NCBI GenBank assembly: GCA_003133225.1 | Contig: PKWL01000119.1 | Coordinates: 62,001 to 126,000 of the forward strand | Reading direction: 5' to 3' | Source: Janthinobacterium sp. | GTDB taxonomy: Bacteria > Pseudomonadota > Gammaproteobacteria > Burkholderiales > Burkholderiaceae_D | DNA: 64,000 bases | Shown here: positions 44,824 through 53,678 of the stretch, piece by piece | Layout of the letters: the number at the start of each line of letters is the position of its first letter | How positions within the stretch are numbered: position 1 is the stretch's first letter | Position numbers and translations under genes: made by a program | The notes under the pieces: model-generated | Database searches by the model: none | Seen by the model: only the letters and a program-made list of their open reading frames with translations | What the model was told of the DNA's origin: nothing

Positions 44824-47800
44824 ATGGAGAGCAAGTTGATACGGGCCGGCATGGATTACTTTGGGAGTGTTGCAGACATGGATCTTCTAGGATTTCTCGA
44901 TCAATGCGAGACAATTTCAGATTCTCAACGGTGGGATAAGGCTCGGCAACTCGGACTTGCTGCGAAAGATGATGCCTCCCTTACTGCCATCATCGCTGCT
45001 CTCGCGCAAGGCAATTATTTCCATCAGCGTTTGGCTTTGATCGCCGCTGATGTCGCGAATGATCAGGACTTGATCCTTGCATTGTTATGTAATCCCTCGC
45101 AAATGTTGTTCCGGACTGCCGTCAAGGTCGCGTCCCGCAAACTCGATAATGCCCGTATCGCTACCAGCTTTTTGGATCTGGATGCAGCTCATCGCATTCA
45201 ACTTGCACGCCATCTGGCACGAAATGAACGCTGCGACGCTGTGGATCTGGCATTTGCAACTTTAGCTTATGCGGAAAAACGGAAGTTCGTTAAATACACC
45301 AGTGCAGAAGTAGCTCAAAAAGCCATCTTGGAAAATCTACAAGATCGAATGCAAGTGTCCGATTGGAAAGGCTTGGCCGCCAATCATCCCAAACTGGCCT
45401 TGGCTGCCGGCATCGAAAAAATCGCCTCTTACGAGCAAGATCAGCAGGAGGGAGCGCGTGTGGACTTGCCGCATCTGCTCGCGCGCCAATTGAATGCCAT
45501 TCTTGATGGACTGGCTCTTTCAAGTAAATCAGATGGTCTTTCCCTATTGGCACGCGTTGCCAAGCTCACAGGCCTCAATCGATGGCCAATCCACGTTTAT
45601 GCTCGGCATTTCCCGAAAGAATTGGCCGATCTCATCGTGTCTGGCCCCGCTACGGATCATGTCCCACAACTCCCGTTTACCATCACAAGGCATTTGGATC
45701 CCATGCGGATTGAAGCTTTGGTGCGTCTTGGCGCGATCGCCGTAACACCTGATCAGCGGCGCTTCGGCAAGCTTGAACCATCGTTGCGCAACGCGATAGT
45801 TACCGCATCTGGAGAGCGTTGGCGCCAAAAAGACGGCGAGATGGCTATCCTGGCGCTAGCTGGACTGCCGGAATCCAGGCGCCAAAGCGAAGCACGTCAT
45901 GCGATCGGCATTGACGCATTGGCAGCCTATCCGGATCGATATTTGCCTTACCTTACCTATCTGCCCTGGGATGAAGCGCAGATGGTTGCGGCACCCTTTC
46001 TGTCGCAGCCGGAAGGCACGCTGCGGGCCTTGGCTTTATCGAGTCTAATCGCAGTTGCACGCTTCCAGAAAGATCGGCTCGATGATGTTCTCGATTTGGT
46101 GACGGTGCGCGGAAATGAACAAGATCCGGTGCGCCGCGCGATGGTAACGGCTATTGCCGATTTGCCTCCGTCGCGCTGGCAGGAGAATCATTATGAAAAA
46201 CTCACAGGAATAATTGACGCCGCGTTGTCTGCCCGCGACATCTCCGCTGCCACGATGCAGACGTTGGTCGTGTTTCTGCTGAAAGTCATGCCATTCCAGA
46301 CGCAGTTTTGCTGCGAACAACTACCTAAACTTGCTGAGAAATTAGGATCATTCGGCTATTTCTGGGCAGAGGATCGTATCAATGACGCCACCATGGCGCA
46401 ATTGGATCCGCACTTGGTGGTGCTTCTGGCGGCTTGGATCGCGCAAAGCCGGCACGCTGCTATTTTTAGTCTGACGCAGATCTTTGGCCGACGATTGAAA
46501 GCGGCTCCTCTCATTTTGAAGGAAATTGAAAAGCTGACTTCGGATCCACGCGGAGGTGTTGCACAAGGCGCTTTTAACATCCTGTTCAATTTGCATCTAC
46601 CTGGCAAAAATCAGCAGCTCGTGAAAACCCTGCTTCAGGCGGACGAGGGATGGAGCACCATCCTGGCAGTGCAAAATTATATGCACCGCCATCGTCAAGA
46701 CTGGCTCACGCGATTTCTCGAGCCAAGAAATTTTTCCGGACGTTTCTCCACTGGTTCTTCTACCACGATCCCAACTTTCCACGATGGTTTTCAGCGTTGG
46801 ACAGCGTACCAGCAGGAACTGTACGCACGAACCCTGGTAAGTCTCATCGACTGCAAAAGATCGATCTGGGAATCGTTCTATGTAGAAGCGACCTTAGCAG
46901 CCATGCCGGCTATTGACATTGCGCCACTCATTGCCTTTGCTAGTCTTGAATCGGGCAATCCGCACCAACGGGACAAAGCCGTTGAGATGCTCGGTCGAGT
47001 CGATGGCGGACGTGGCGTTCCAACACTTCTTGCAGCCTTGAATGATAGTCGCGCGCGTGTCGCCATCTATGCCCTGCGCCGCGCCATTTTGGGCATGCCT
47101 GCACATGCGGCCCTCGAAACGCTGCGGCGGGCGCCCATCCAGAAAGTGACGGTGGCCAAAGAGGTGCTGCGTATTGCGGGCGATATCGGTGGCGATGAAG
47201 CTTATCAATTTCTAATGACGATTGCTGGCGACAGCAAGTTGCATACTGATATACGCATTGCTTTGTTGCGAGCTTTTTGGGGCTTCCTCGAAAAGCGAGA
47301 AGTGTGGCAATATTTTGAAACGTCGATCAACAGCGGCACACCAGCGTTGGCTCGTTCCACTATCGCCATTCCGCAAGATGGTCTTTCCGAGTCTGCGCTA
47401 ATGCACCTTAGCGATCATCTCGCCAGCTTACTCGGCCACGAAGATCCTGTTGTCGTACTTGAAACGATGCAAATGCTGATCCACCAACCTCTTGAACAAA
47501 TATCAACTGCTCTGGTGGATGCTTTGCGTAATAAAATCCACAGCCCCGTTCTTAAAACTGTGGAACTGGCGGCTGAAGCATTGCTTGTTATCCAGGCACC
47601 GTCAGCACCGGACGCATTTGCGGCGACTGTTCTTGAGGTCAAAGCGCCCAAACAATTGCGTGCCATCGTTACAGCTTTTCGTAGCCAGGCAACATATCGG
47701 CGGGGGCTGATTGCGCCGGCAGCAAGTTTGATCGCCCGAGGATTCTGCGCTCAGAGAAAAATGTTGGCGCAGGTGGGAGAGCTCGCAATTTTCATATTGC

Positions 47801-48126
47801 CAGGTGAAGAAATTGTCAGAACATTGGCGGATATGGTGCAGGACGGCGTCTGTCACCCCGGTGTCGTCGATGCGGCCAATTATGCTCTCAAGCAAACACA
47901 GACATGGGACCGCGCACGGATTGAGTTAGTCGAAGAGAAGTTGGCGGCCGCGCCCGATGTGTCTTTGCGTAGAATTGCTTTAGCCGCGCTGTCGGCTCTC
48001 GCAGCGATAGATGGCTGGAGTGCCAGGCGCCAGCAACGCCTCGAAAATTATCGGTTAGATCAGCATCCATGGATCCATGAGGCTGCAAGTGTCATTGATC
48101 TACCTGCTTTGCCTAGTGCAGAGTAG
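44824..48126 (+). CDS. Large alpha-solenoid (HEAT-repeat-like) protein
   Basis: A 1100-residue protein with no signal peptide or membrane helix, so it is predicted to be cytoplasmic. The whole chain is a series of Leu/Ala-rich helical pairs of about 35-40 residues, for example LIAFASLESGNPHQRDKAVEML with GVPTLLAALNDSRARVAIYALRRA (~residues 700-760), which is HEAT-like. No catalytic motif, P-loop or nuclease motif was seen. ATG 44824 is chosen with GGTGG about 5 bp upstream; a GTG at 44815 is possible. Such solenoids are usually protein-binding scaffolds. It stands in the centre of a locus of unrecognised secreted proteins. Function unknown. Confidence 0.78.
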   Translation: MESKLIRAGMDYFGSVADMDLLGFLDQCETISDSQRWDKARQLGLAAKDDASLTAIIAALAQGNYFHQRLALIAADVANDQDLILALLCNPSQMLFRTAVKVASRKLDNARIATSFLDLDAAHRIQLARHLARNERCDAVDLAFATLAYAEKRKFVKYTSAEVAQKAILENLQDRMQVSDWKGLAANHPKLALAAGIEKIASYEQDQQEGARVDLPHLLARQLNAILDGLALSSKSDGLSLLARVAKLTGLNRWPIHVYARHFPKELADLIVSGPATDHVPQLPFTITRHLDPMRIEALVRLGAIAVTPDQRRFGKLEPSLRNAIVTASGERWRQKDGEMAILALAGLPESRRQSEARHAIGIDALAAYPDRYLPYLTYLPWDEAQMVAAPFLSQPEGTLRALALSSLIAVARFQKDRLDDVLDLVTVRGNEQDPVRRAMVTAIADLPPSRWQENHYEKLTGIIDAALSARDISAATMQTLVVFLLKVMPFQTQFCCEQLPKLAEKLGSFGYFWAEDRINDATMAQLDPHLVVLLAAWIAQSRHAAIFSLTQIFGRRLKAAPLILKEIEKLTSDPRGGVAQGAFNILFNLHLPGKNQQLVKTLLQADEGWSTILAVQNYMHRHRQDWLTRFLEPRNFSGRFSTGSSTTIPTFHDGFQRWTAYQQELYARTLVSLIDCKRSIWESFYVEATLAAMPAIDIAPLIAFASLESGNPHQRDKAVEMLGRVDGGRGVPTLLAALNDSRARVAIYALRRAILGMPAHAALETLRRAPIQKVTVAKEVLRIAGDIGGDEAYQFLMTIAGDSKLHTDIRIALLRAFWGFLEKREVWQYFETSINSGTPALARSTIAIPQDGLSESALMHLSDHLASLLGHEDPVVVLETMQMLIHQPLEQISTALVDALRNKIHSPVLKTVELAAEALLVIQAPSAPDAFAATVLEVKAPKQLRAIVTAFRSQATYRRGLIAPAASLIARGFCAQRKMLAQVGELAIFILPGEEIVRTLADMVQDGVCHPGVVDAANYALKQTQTWDRARIELVEEKLAAAPDVSLRRIALAALSALAAIDGWSARRQQRLENYRLDQHPWIHEAASVIDLPALPSAE

Positions 48127-48184
48127 AATTGTTGCGGCCACGATATGTAAGTTCTGTCTCTTAATTTTGCGATGATTGGTTGCC

Positions 48185-48589
48185 ATGTTTCCCATCCCTG
48201 ATCCATCGCGATTACTCCCTCGAAAATTAACCCCTCAACACGGCCCGGCCCCAGGGTCGTCGCCGGCGAAAAAACTGATAACACTTGGAGGATGTGGCAT
48301 ATTCTTGGCTTGTGCCATCGGAGGCGGCGCACTTGCTAACGCCTTTTCTTCGTGGCTTATCATTCCGGGCGTATTGCTGGGTATTGGCATAGGTTTGGGG
48401 CTCAATGAAATATCGCCGATTTTCCTTGGAATCATTGAAGCGATTTTCTATTTCTGCATCACATATGTGTTTTCTGACGGTTTGGAGCGCCCCGACCCCA
48501 CTTATTCGTGGATTTATTCGGGTATCATGACGGGGGCATTTCTCTGGGCTACTTTTTCGGTGTGGAAAAATCGTCGATCCCTAAAATAA
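48185..48589 (+). CDS. Small polytopic membrane protein, unknown
   Basis: A 134-residue protein. About 35 polar N-terminal residues (Pro-rich) are followed by three to four hydrophobic helices: KLITLGGCGIFLACAIGGGAL, WLIIPGVLLGIGIGLGL, IFLGIIEAIFYFCITYVF and WIYSGIMTGAFLWATFSV. ATG 48185 is assumed; an in-frame TTG lies at 48176. It follows the solenoid gene by ~60 bp on the same strand. No family recognised. Confidence 0.6.
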   Translation: MFPIPDPSRLLPRKLTPQHGPAPGSSPAKKLITLGGCGIFLACAIGGGALANAFSSWLIIPGVLLGIGIGLGLNEISPIFLGIIEAIFYFCITYVFSDGLERPDPTYSWIYSGIMTGAFLWATFSVWKNRRSLK

Positions 48590-49023
48590 AGTGCGCGAAT
48601 TCCCGCATATTTGGCGAGAGAAAGTTCTTATGGGAAGTAGCACAAACGCTGACAAGGAAAATTGCCCTGCTGACGTTGCTCATCCCAGCCCGCTATATTC
48701 CCGCGATTGACCCGGACGTCGAAGTGAGACCTGATAATATTGCGATTGATTAATTAGTATGCCCGAAGTAGGGTAACATTTTAATTTCTAGCGTCCGGCG
48801 ATACCCGAGCGTTGAGGAGGCCTGCCGGCGGCGGCAAGTCCGTTTCGCATCGACTGATGATAGTCACACTGTTACTCGTTTTCTGAGTGGAGCATCAGTC
48901 AATTAAAAATCGGCGTCTGGTTAATTGAAAATTTGGATGTACATGCAGTGAACGTCTGCGGCCCGGTTAGTGATGGCAGCAGTTTCGAAAGCGAACACTC
49001 CAGCTCGTCATAAGAGGTGTGTA
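48590..49023. other. Intergenic stretch with no recognisable gene
   Basis: About 430 AT-rich bases before the secreted TPR-like gene. A short frame at 48508-48753 overlaps the membrane-protein end and lacks motifs. The promoter of the following gene is expected here; no convincing pair was identified. Confidence 0.4.
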
Positions 49024-50412
49024 ATGCCCTTTAATCTTATAGCAATGAGAACCCCAATAAAAATTGGGCTTTCGACGCTTCTTGCCATCGTTGCCAGCAC
49101 TTGTATTTGTGAGTCGGTTTATTCTCAGGATTGGCGCACGCCGGGAGCCCAAAGATGCGCAGTGGTGGATTGTAGTGGCGGGAATTCTGGCTCAAGAGGT
49201 AATAATGGGAACTCTGCTTTTGTCCAAAGAATCGATCAGTACGAGGGTATTATTAATCAAGCGCGTGCGCAGGCGAATGAAGGAAATTGGGCAGAGGCGA
49301 TTCGCATCGAACGCGTAGCGATATCGAGTGTTGAAGATGACTGGTTTTTTAGATGGACTGCCAGCATTGATCTTGACTGGGCGCGCAATAATATCAAGCG
49401 CTGGGAAGGCCGCATTGCGAACGACCAAGCCAAGGCTGCAAAAGCCAACGGGGATTACGTATTGGCACTTAAATTTTTCAAGCAGGCACTCGAACTTTTT
49501 CCCGATCCTGGTTCTGAGTATCGCCAGTTTGTTGAAAATTTTGAACTATTTGTGGAAGCCCATAACCTGAACGAGCAAGGTCGAAGCGCACTAAAGTCCG
49601 GTGACAATGTCAAGGCGGCACGCCTATTCGCGCAAGCGCAGAAAAAATATCCCGACCCTGCGTATGCTGAAAATTTGGGATTGGTTAATAAGCAAATGGA
49701 AATGCAGCAAGGTCTTTCCCGACTCATCAATACGATCAAGCAGACGCAAACTACACCTACCGCGACGGCATCAGGACTCGACTTCATGCCGGCAGGCAGT
49801 GCTACGCCGGAAAACTCCCACAATGCCCCTAAATCAGGGCTCGACTTTATACCGGCAGGCAATGTTGCGATGGGGAGCACGGGGAGCGGCACATTCGGGA
49901 TTAAGAGTAATCCATCAAATCCTGATCTTGGGACTTCAGGCCCAACCCAAGCAGTCACCGTTCGATCAGAGCTGGAACATCTCTCCAGCAGTGTGAAGTC
50001 GGCTCAAGATGCCAATGCAGCGAACAACATAGAGGAGAAAAAAAATCTGGCCGATTGCGGCTTCTCCAATGCCGCCTGTCGCACGCCCGACCCCATTACT
50101 ATTCCGAAATCAATAGTCCAGACACCCGCGGCAACAGAGCTTGCAGCACACGTTCCCGAAGGCGCAAAAGATGATGTTCAAATCAATAATAGCCTTGCAT
50201 GGTTCAACAAGCTTGAAATGCACAAGGCTGAAACCAATTTAGTACTTGCCGACATCCAGAAAAAAATCGACGGCGGGGATAGGGATACGTCCCTCAATAA
50301 TAAAAAGGCGACGCTGGTCAACGCACTGAATCAGAACACGGCCGATCAAGCTAAGGTCAAGGACCAAATTAAGGAGCGGCTTGTCGATCGCGGCCTAAAG
50401 TGGAACGAATGA
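49024..50412 (+). CDS. Secreted TPR-like protein with SGLDF repeats
   Basis: A 462-residue exported protein; the signal is MRTPIKIGLSTLLAIVAS. After a Gly/Asn/Ser-rich piece, TPR-like helices occupy ~residues 50-200 (AKANGDYVLALKFFKQALELF and ALKSGDNVKAARLFAQAQKKY). Two copies of SGLDF[M/I]PAG lie near residues 245-275 in a low-complexity linker. Further cysteines appear in ADCGFSNAACRTPDP and the C-terminus is a charged coiled coil. AGAGGTG is about 5 bp before ATG 49024. No known family recognised; likely periplasmic. Part of the atypical locus. Confidence 0.72.
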   Translation: MPFNLIAMRTPIKIGLSTLLAIVASTCICESVYSQDWRTPGAQRCAVVDCSGGNSGSRGNNGNSAFVQRIDQYEGIINQARAQANEGNWAEAIRIERVAISSVEDDWFFRWTASIDLDWARNNIKRWEGRIANDQAKAAKANGDYVLALKFFKQALELFPDPGSEYRQFVENFELFVEAHNLNEQGRSALKSGDNVKAARLFAQAQKKYPDPAYAENLGLVNKQMEMQQGLSRLINTIKQTQTTPTATASGLDFMPAGSATPENSHNAPKSGLDFIPAGNVAMGSTGSGTFGIKSNPSNPDLGTSGPTQAVTVRSELEHLSSSVKSAQDANAANNIEEKKNLADCGFSNAACRTPDPITIPKSIVQTPAATELAAHVPEGAKDDVQINNSLAWFNKLEMHKAETNLVLADIQKKIDGGDRDTSLNNKKATLVNALNQNTADQAKVKDQIKERLVDRGLKWNE

Positions 50413-50525
50413 CCGTGAAAATGTGGCATCTACAGGCGCGCCTGCGCCGACTATTGTTCGTCAAGGCAGAATGTCTGTTGAGACGAGTCTGACCTATTGA
50501 AAATTCTAACGGAATGGAGAAATTC

Positions 50526-51674
50526 ATGTCGCCACCGATCTTGAGAGTTAACTATGCACTGCTTGCGCTTGTGCTACTCGCCGCGACTGCGATGGCTCAG
50601 ACGAGAGCATCAGCCTCTGCTGCGGCACCTCTTTCAATCGACGCTCAAGAAGCAATCAATAAAGGCATAATTGCCGCGAAAAGTGGGGACTATCTACTTT
50701 CCGTCAGGTACTTTCAAGCGGCACGCAAAATCGCACCGGATGCGCCGGAAATTTACTACGACCTCGGGCTTGCTGAATCAAAATTACCTGGACGCCAACT
50801 GCGTGCCATTGCATGGTTCGGCGCGTATCTGGCAGCCAATCCTACTGCCGCCAACGCGGCTGCTGTGAAAGATCAGGTTAATTTGCTTGAGGTTAAGAGC
50901 CAAAGTAACATCTTGCAATTGATTGCGACTGCACAAAAGACTGCCGATCTAATGCAATTTCGGAACCCCTGGCTAAAAATTTTAGCCCAGTCACTTATTA
51001 GTGCCGATCAAGCCGCGGCGGGAGATATTGCCAGCGCCAAAAAATCGATCGTGATTGAGCTTAAAGCTGCCGATCTCATTTCGAACTCCTCGAAGATCGG
51101 AAAAGCCTTTGCACTGTCTGCGATCGCTGAGGCACAAGCGGATATAGCGGCAGTTCAAACAAAAGCGGGGGATATTGCCGACGCCAGTAAGACTTTCGCA
51201 GAGGCACTAAGAACCGCCGATCTTATTGCCGAGGATTCTGTTATGCATGACAGGAGTTATACGCAGGCGCGCATCGCCCGAAAACAGGTCATGGCGGGCG
51301 ACGTGGTAGGTGCCCGCAATACCGCTGGAATAATTCAGTTTGAAACGGCTAAAAATTTTGCAATGGAAGCGATCCCTGAAGCGCCACCGAGAATTGATGC
51401 GACCTCAGCAAGCCACGTTCCCTTGCCGCAGACGCCTCCCGCAATTGCGGCTTCGGATTGGATTAACAAACTCGACGATGGCGAACCATCCCATGATTGC
51501 GCCTTGAACACCGATCCCTTTTTGGATTTGGCCGGCGATCTCAAATCTATTACACCGTCCGACGATTCCAAAAACCCCTTTCAGGAGATCGTTACTACAA
51601 TCGTTACGGCACAAAATGTCGTTGATAAAATGCTGGCGCAACCGGCGAAGCAGCATGCCAAATTTGCGCCGTGA
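50526..51674 (+). CDS. Secreted TPR-like protein, paralogue of 41102
   Basis: A 382-residue exported protein; the signal is LLALVLLAATAMAQ. Residues ~38-130 are TPR-like: AINKGIIAAKSGDYLLSVRYFQAARK, then EIYYDLGLAESKLPGRQ and LRAIAWFGAYLAANP, which matches the module in the protein at 41102. Residues ~150-260 contain two similar helical repeats (DIASAKKSIVIELKAADLI and DIADASKTFAEALRTADLI). GGAG lies 6 bp before ATG 50526. Its stop overlaps the next small gene. Function unknown; a scaffold role is plausible. Confidence 0.78.
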   Translation: MSPPILRVNYALLALVLLAATAMAQTRASASAAAPLSIDAQEAINKGIIAAKSGDYLLSVRYFQAARKIAPDAPEIYYDLGLAESKLPGRQLRAIAWFGAYLAANPTAANAAAVKDQVNLLEVKSQSNILQLIATAQKTADLMQFRNPWLKILAQSLISADQAAAGDIASAKKSIVIELKAADLISNSSKIGKAFALSAIAEAQADIAAVQTKAGDIADASKTFAEALRTADLIAEDSVMHDRSYTQARIARKQVMAGDVVGARNTAGIIQFETAKNFAMEAIPEAPPRIDATSASHVPLPQTPPAIAASDWINKLDDGEPSHDCALNTDPFLDLAGDLKSITPSDDSKNPFQEIVTTIVTAQNVVDKMLAQPAKQHAKFAP

Positions 51675-51958
51675 ACACTGGGATGTATTTTTCCATGAAA
51701 AATTTTTCCGATCAAATTGAGTATGACAATACTGCATCCGAAGATGAGATAGCCAAGTTAGTTCAATTGGCCGAGCTTGCCTATGCGCAGATGTATGAGT
51801 CGACACATCCTAAGGATGAAAGGGACGATGCGCTGCATCACTTGAACAGGGCGCTGCGCATTGCGCGTAATTTAAAGCTGAAAGAAAAGGAAGCGGAGTT
51901 GTCCGAGCGCTATGCGCATATCGAAGCGGTGTTCAACGCCCAGTTTCGTTATCTGTAA
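51671..51958 (+). CDS. Small helical protein, unknown
   Basis: Up to 95 residues, cytoplasmic by sequence (no signal). It is helical and charged: ASEDEIAKLVQLAELAYAQMYE, then HHLNRALRIARNLKLKEKEAELSERYAHIE, which looks like a single TPR-type helical unit. The GTG at 51671 overlaps the stop of the preceding gene; ATG 51683 or 51695 are alternatives and the true start is unsettled. Likely co-translated with the TPR gene. No family recognised. Confidence 0.55.
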   Translation: MNTGMYFSMKNFSDQIEYDNTASEDEIAKLVQLAELAYAQMYESTHPKDERDDALHHLNRALRIARNLKLKEKEAELSERYAHIEAVFNAQFRYL

Positions 51959-52104
51959 TTGATCGGTATTGGAGTCACGCCCGCAGATTCAAATAGTTAT
52001 TCGCCACGCCCGCGCCCCAAAGCCGAATCCAGTCGTTCCGTTCAACGTATTGCAGCTTGAAATCCTGCTTGCGCGACAAATCATTTAACGGGAGTTGGGC
52101 GCCG

Positions 52105-52470
52105 TTAATGGGTACTGTGGCAAACAACGCGATCCGCCTCGATACTGGAAAAAAAGCTTAGAAGACCAGCTGAACCATGGTAGATCCCTTCAACCATGGC
52201 CGATTGCCCTTCAAAACAGAGAATCCGGTCTGATGCAAAAACGAAAACTTCGGGTTGTTTACATTGCCAATCTGGATTAATCAATTCGAATTGTGTACGG
52301 GGAGACGCCTGCGATTCCATCTGATACCTCACAAATGAATGCACTACCCCGCTAACTTGAATGCGCTTGCCATTTAGCTCCGGACAAGTCTGCGTTTCAT
52401 CCTCAGCCACAGCTGAACTCAGGATGGTTAGCAGCATGAAAATCGTCGCTAAACTTGGCTTAAATCGCAC
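52105..52470 (-). CDS. Secreted protein, unknown
   Basis: A 121-residue protein starting at GTG 52470, with a signal peptide MRFKPSLATIFMLLTILSSAVA. The mature part has strand-rich sequence, KRIQVSGVVHSFVRYQME and EVFVFASDRILCFEGQSAMVEGIY, with four cysteines that could form two disulfides. It resembles a small OB-fold-like domain, but this is only an impression. A GGA-containing purine run lies 5-6 bp before the GTG. An earlier in-frame start would add 26 residues without a signal. Confidence 0.5.
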   Translation of the reverse strand: MRFKPSLATIFMLLTILSSAVAEDETQTCPELNGKRIQVSGVVHSFVRYQMESQASPRTQFELINPDWQCKQPEVFVFASDRILCFEGQSAMVEGIYHGSAGLLSFFSSIEADRVVCHSTH

Positions 52471-52561
52471 TATTCCGTCCCTCAATACTCGATTGGAATA
52501 TCCAATAACTCGGTTTACTGAGAATTGATGAAGCATGCCATTTCGCAATTCGCAAAGCGAT

Positions 52562-53377
52562 TCATGACGATTTTTTCCTCAAATTATGGAGTCCGAATAA
52601 GGCAATTAGGATAACCGCTTCAATGATCAGATAGACGTTCAGATTATCTTCTGACCCGCCAAGCCCGGTATAAAAAAGCACGCTCAACAACAGCGTGGGT
52701 GCAACGACAAATAGACCGAATGCTAGGAAGCGCAATCCCAGCGCAACGACAACGCCAAAGTTCTGGTAGTGTTGTATTGTCCAATGTATCATCAAAATTA
52801 ATCCAGTCAGCGCAGCCAGCAATACAACGATACCAAAGGTATTTTTTATGCCTTCGGCGAACCCACTACGAAATAGCTCATCAAGAACAGAAGGGACGAT
52901 GGCTAGCACGATGTAGAGAGGAAGCAGGAGAAGGAGAAGGGTCGAAGAAAAATCTGCGAGCCGTTCGTCAATAGATGCCCAACGGCCATTAAAGCGTGTA
53001 GCAAGCGCGCCGAAAATAATGCCTCCTACGATGCCGGCCAACGGGGAGCAATAAATTGCTGCTTTTGATGCAAAATGGTATCCGGAAATCACGAGCAACT
53101 CGCCCATGAAGACCCCCGTCACCAAAAAAACGCCAAACGGAAAATGTTCGATGGATCGTTGAATGTGCGCCGTAGTAATTCGTATTAGGACTACTTTGAC
53201 TCCAAGTAAGAGGATCAACAATGACCCGACAGAACCTGCGATCAGTTCAAGCATGCTGTCTCTCGCTAGGCCATTGATGGCAAATATCGCACCGGCCGCC
53301 ATTACCGCAAATGAGAGCCACAGGTCAATATTGACATGGCCACGCATCCGTTTCATCTGTTTCTTTTGACTAAACAT
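52562..53377 (-). CDS. Polytopic membrane protein, unknown
   Basis: A 271-residue protein with about seven membrane helices, including LSFAVMAAGAIFAINGLA, MLELIAGSVGSLLILLLGVKVVL, FPFGVFLVTGVFMGELLVIS, LAGIVGGIIFGAL and FGIVVLLAALTGLILMIHW. A basic N-terminus (KKQMKRMRG) predicts a cytoplasmic start; AGGTGG lies 6 bp before ATG. No transporter motif or conserved charged residues inside helices were noticed. It closes the atypical locus on its right side. Function unknown. Confidence 0.65.
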   Translation of the reverse strand: MFSQKKQMKRMRGHVNIDLWLSFAVMAAGAIFAINGLARDSMLELIAGSVGSLLILLLGVKVVLIRITTAHIQRSIEHFPFGVFLVTGVFMGELLVISGYHFASKAAIYCSPLAGIVGGIIFGALATRFNGRWASIDERLADFSSTLLLLLLPLYIVLAIVPSVLDELFRSGFAEGIKNTFGIVVLLAALTGLILMIHWTIQHYQNFGVVVALGLRFLAFGLFVVAPTLLLSVLFYTGLGGSEDNLNVYLIIEAVILIALFGLHNLRKKSS

Positions 53378-53678
53378 CGGCCCACCTAGTCTGGAAACGC
53401 CCGCTATTACTAACGATGGCTTTCTTCATTGACAGCATCCTCCTGTTGGGAGTGACCGCCTTATCATCGAGACAAAGACCACCCCAAAAAAAGTCAAACC
53501 AAAGGATGCCGACCGACTAAAAAATGCCTGGGGAACCCCTGATCAAGTCCCACTTTTCAAAAATAACCAAAGTATTCATTCTGGCTTCAACGGGGTGCAA
53601 CAGGCTTGATCGGAGCTTCCCTACGAAAATTTTGACTGAGCTTGAATGTGCTTACGAAGGATAGCCTGCCCGACAAGC
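53378..53678. other. Intergenic stretch with no recognisable gene
   Basis: About 300 bp between the membrane-protein start and the nucleotidyltransferase end. No frame with motif; no clear hairpin-plus-T terminator. Confidence 0.4.
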
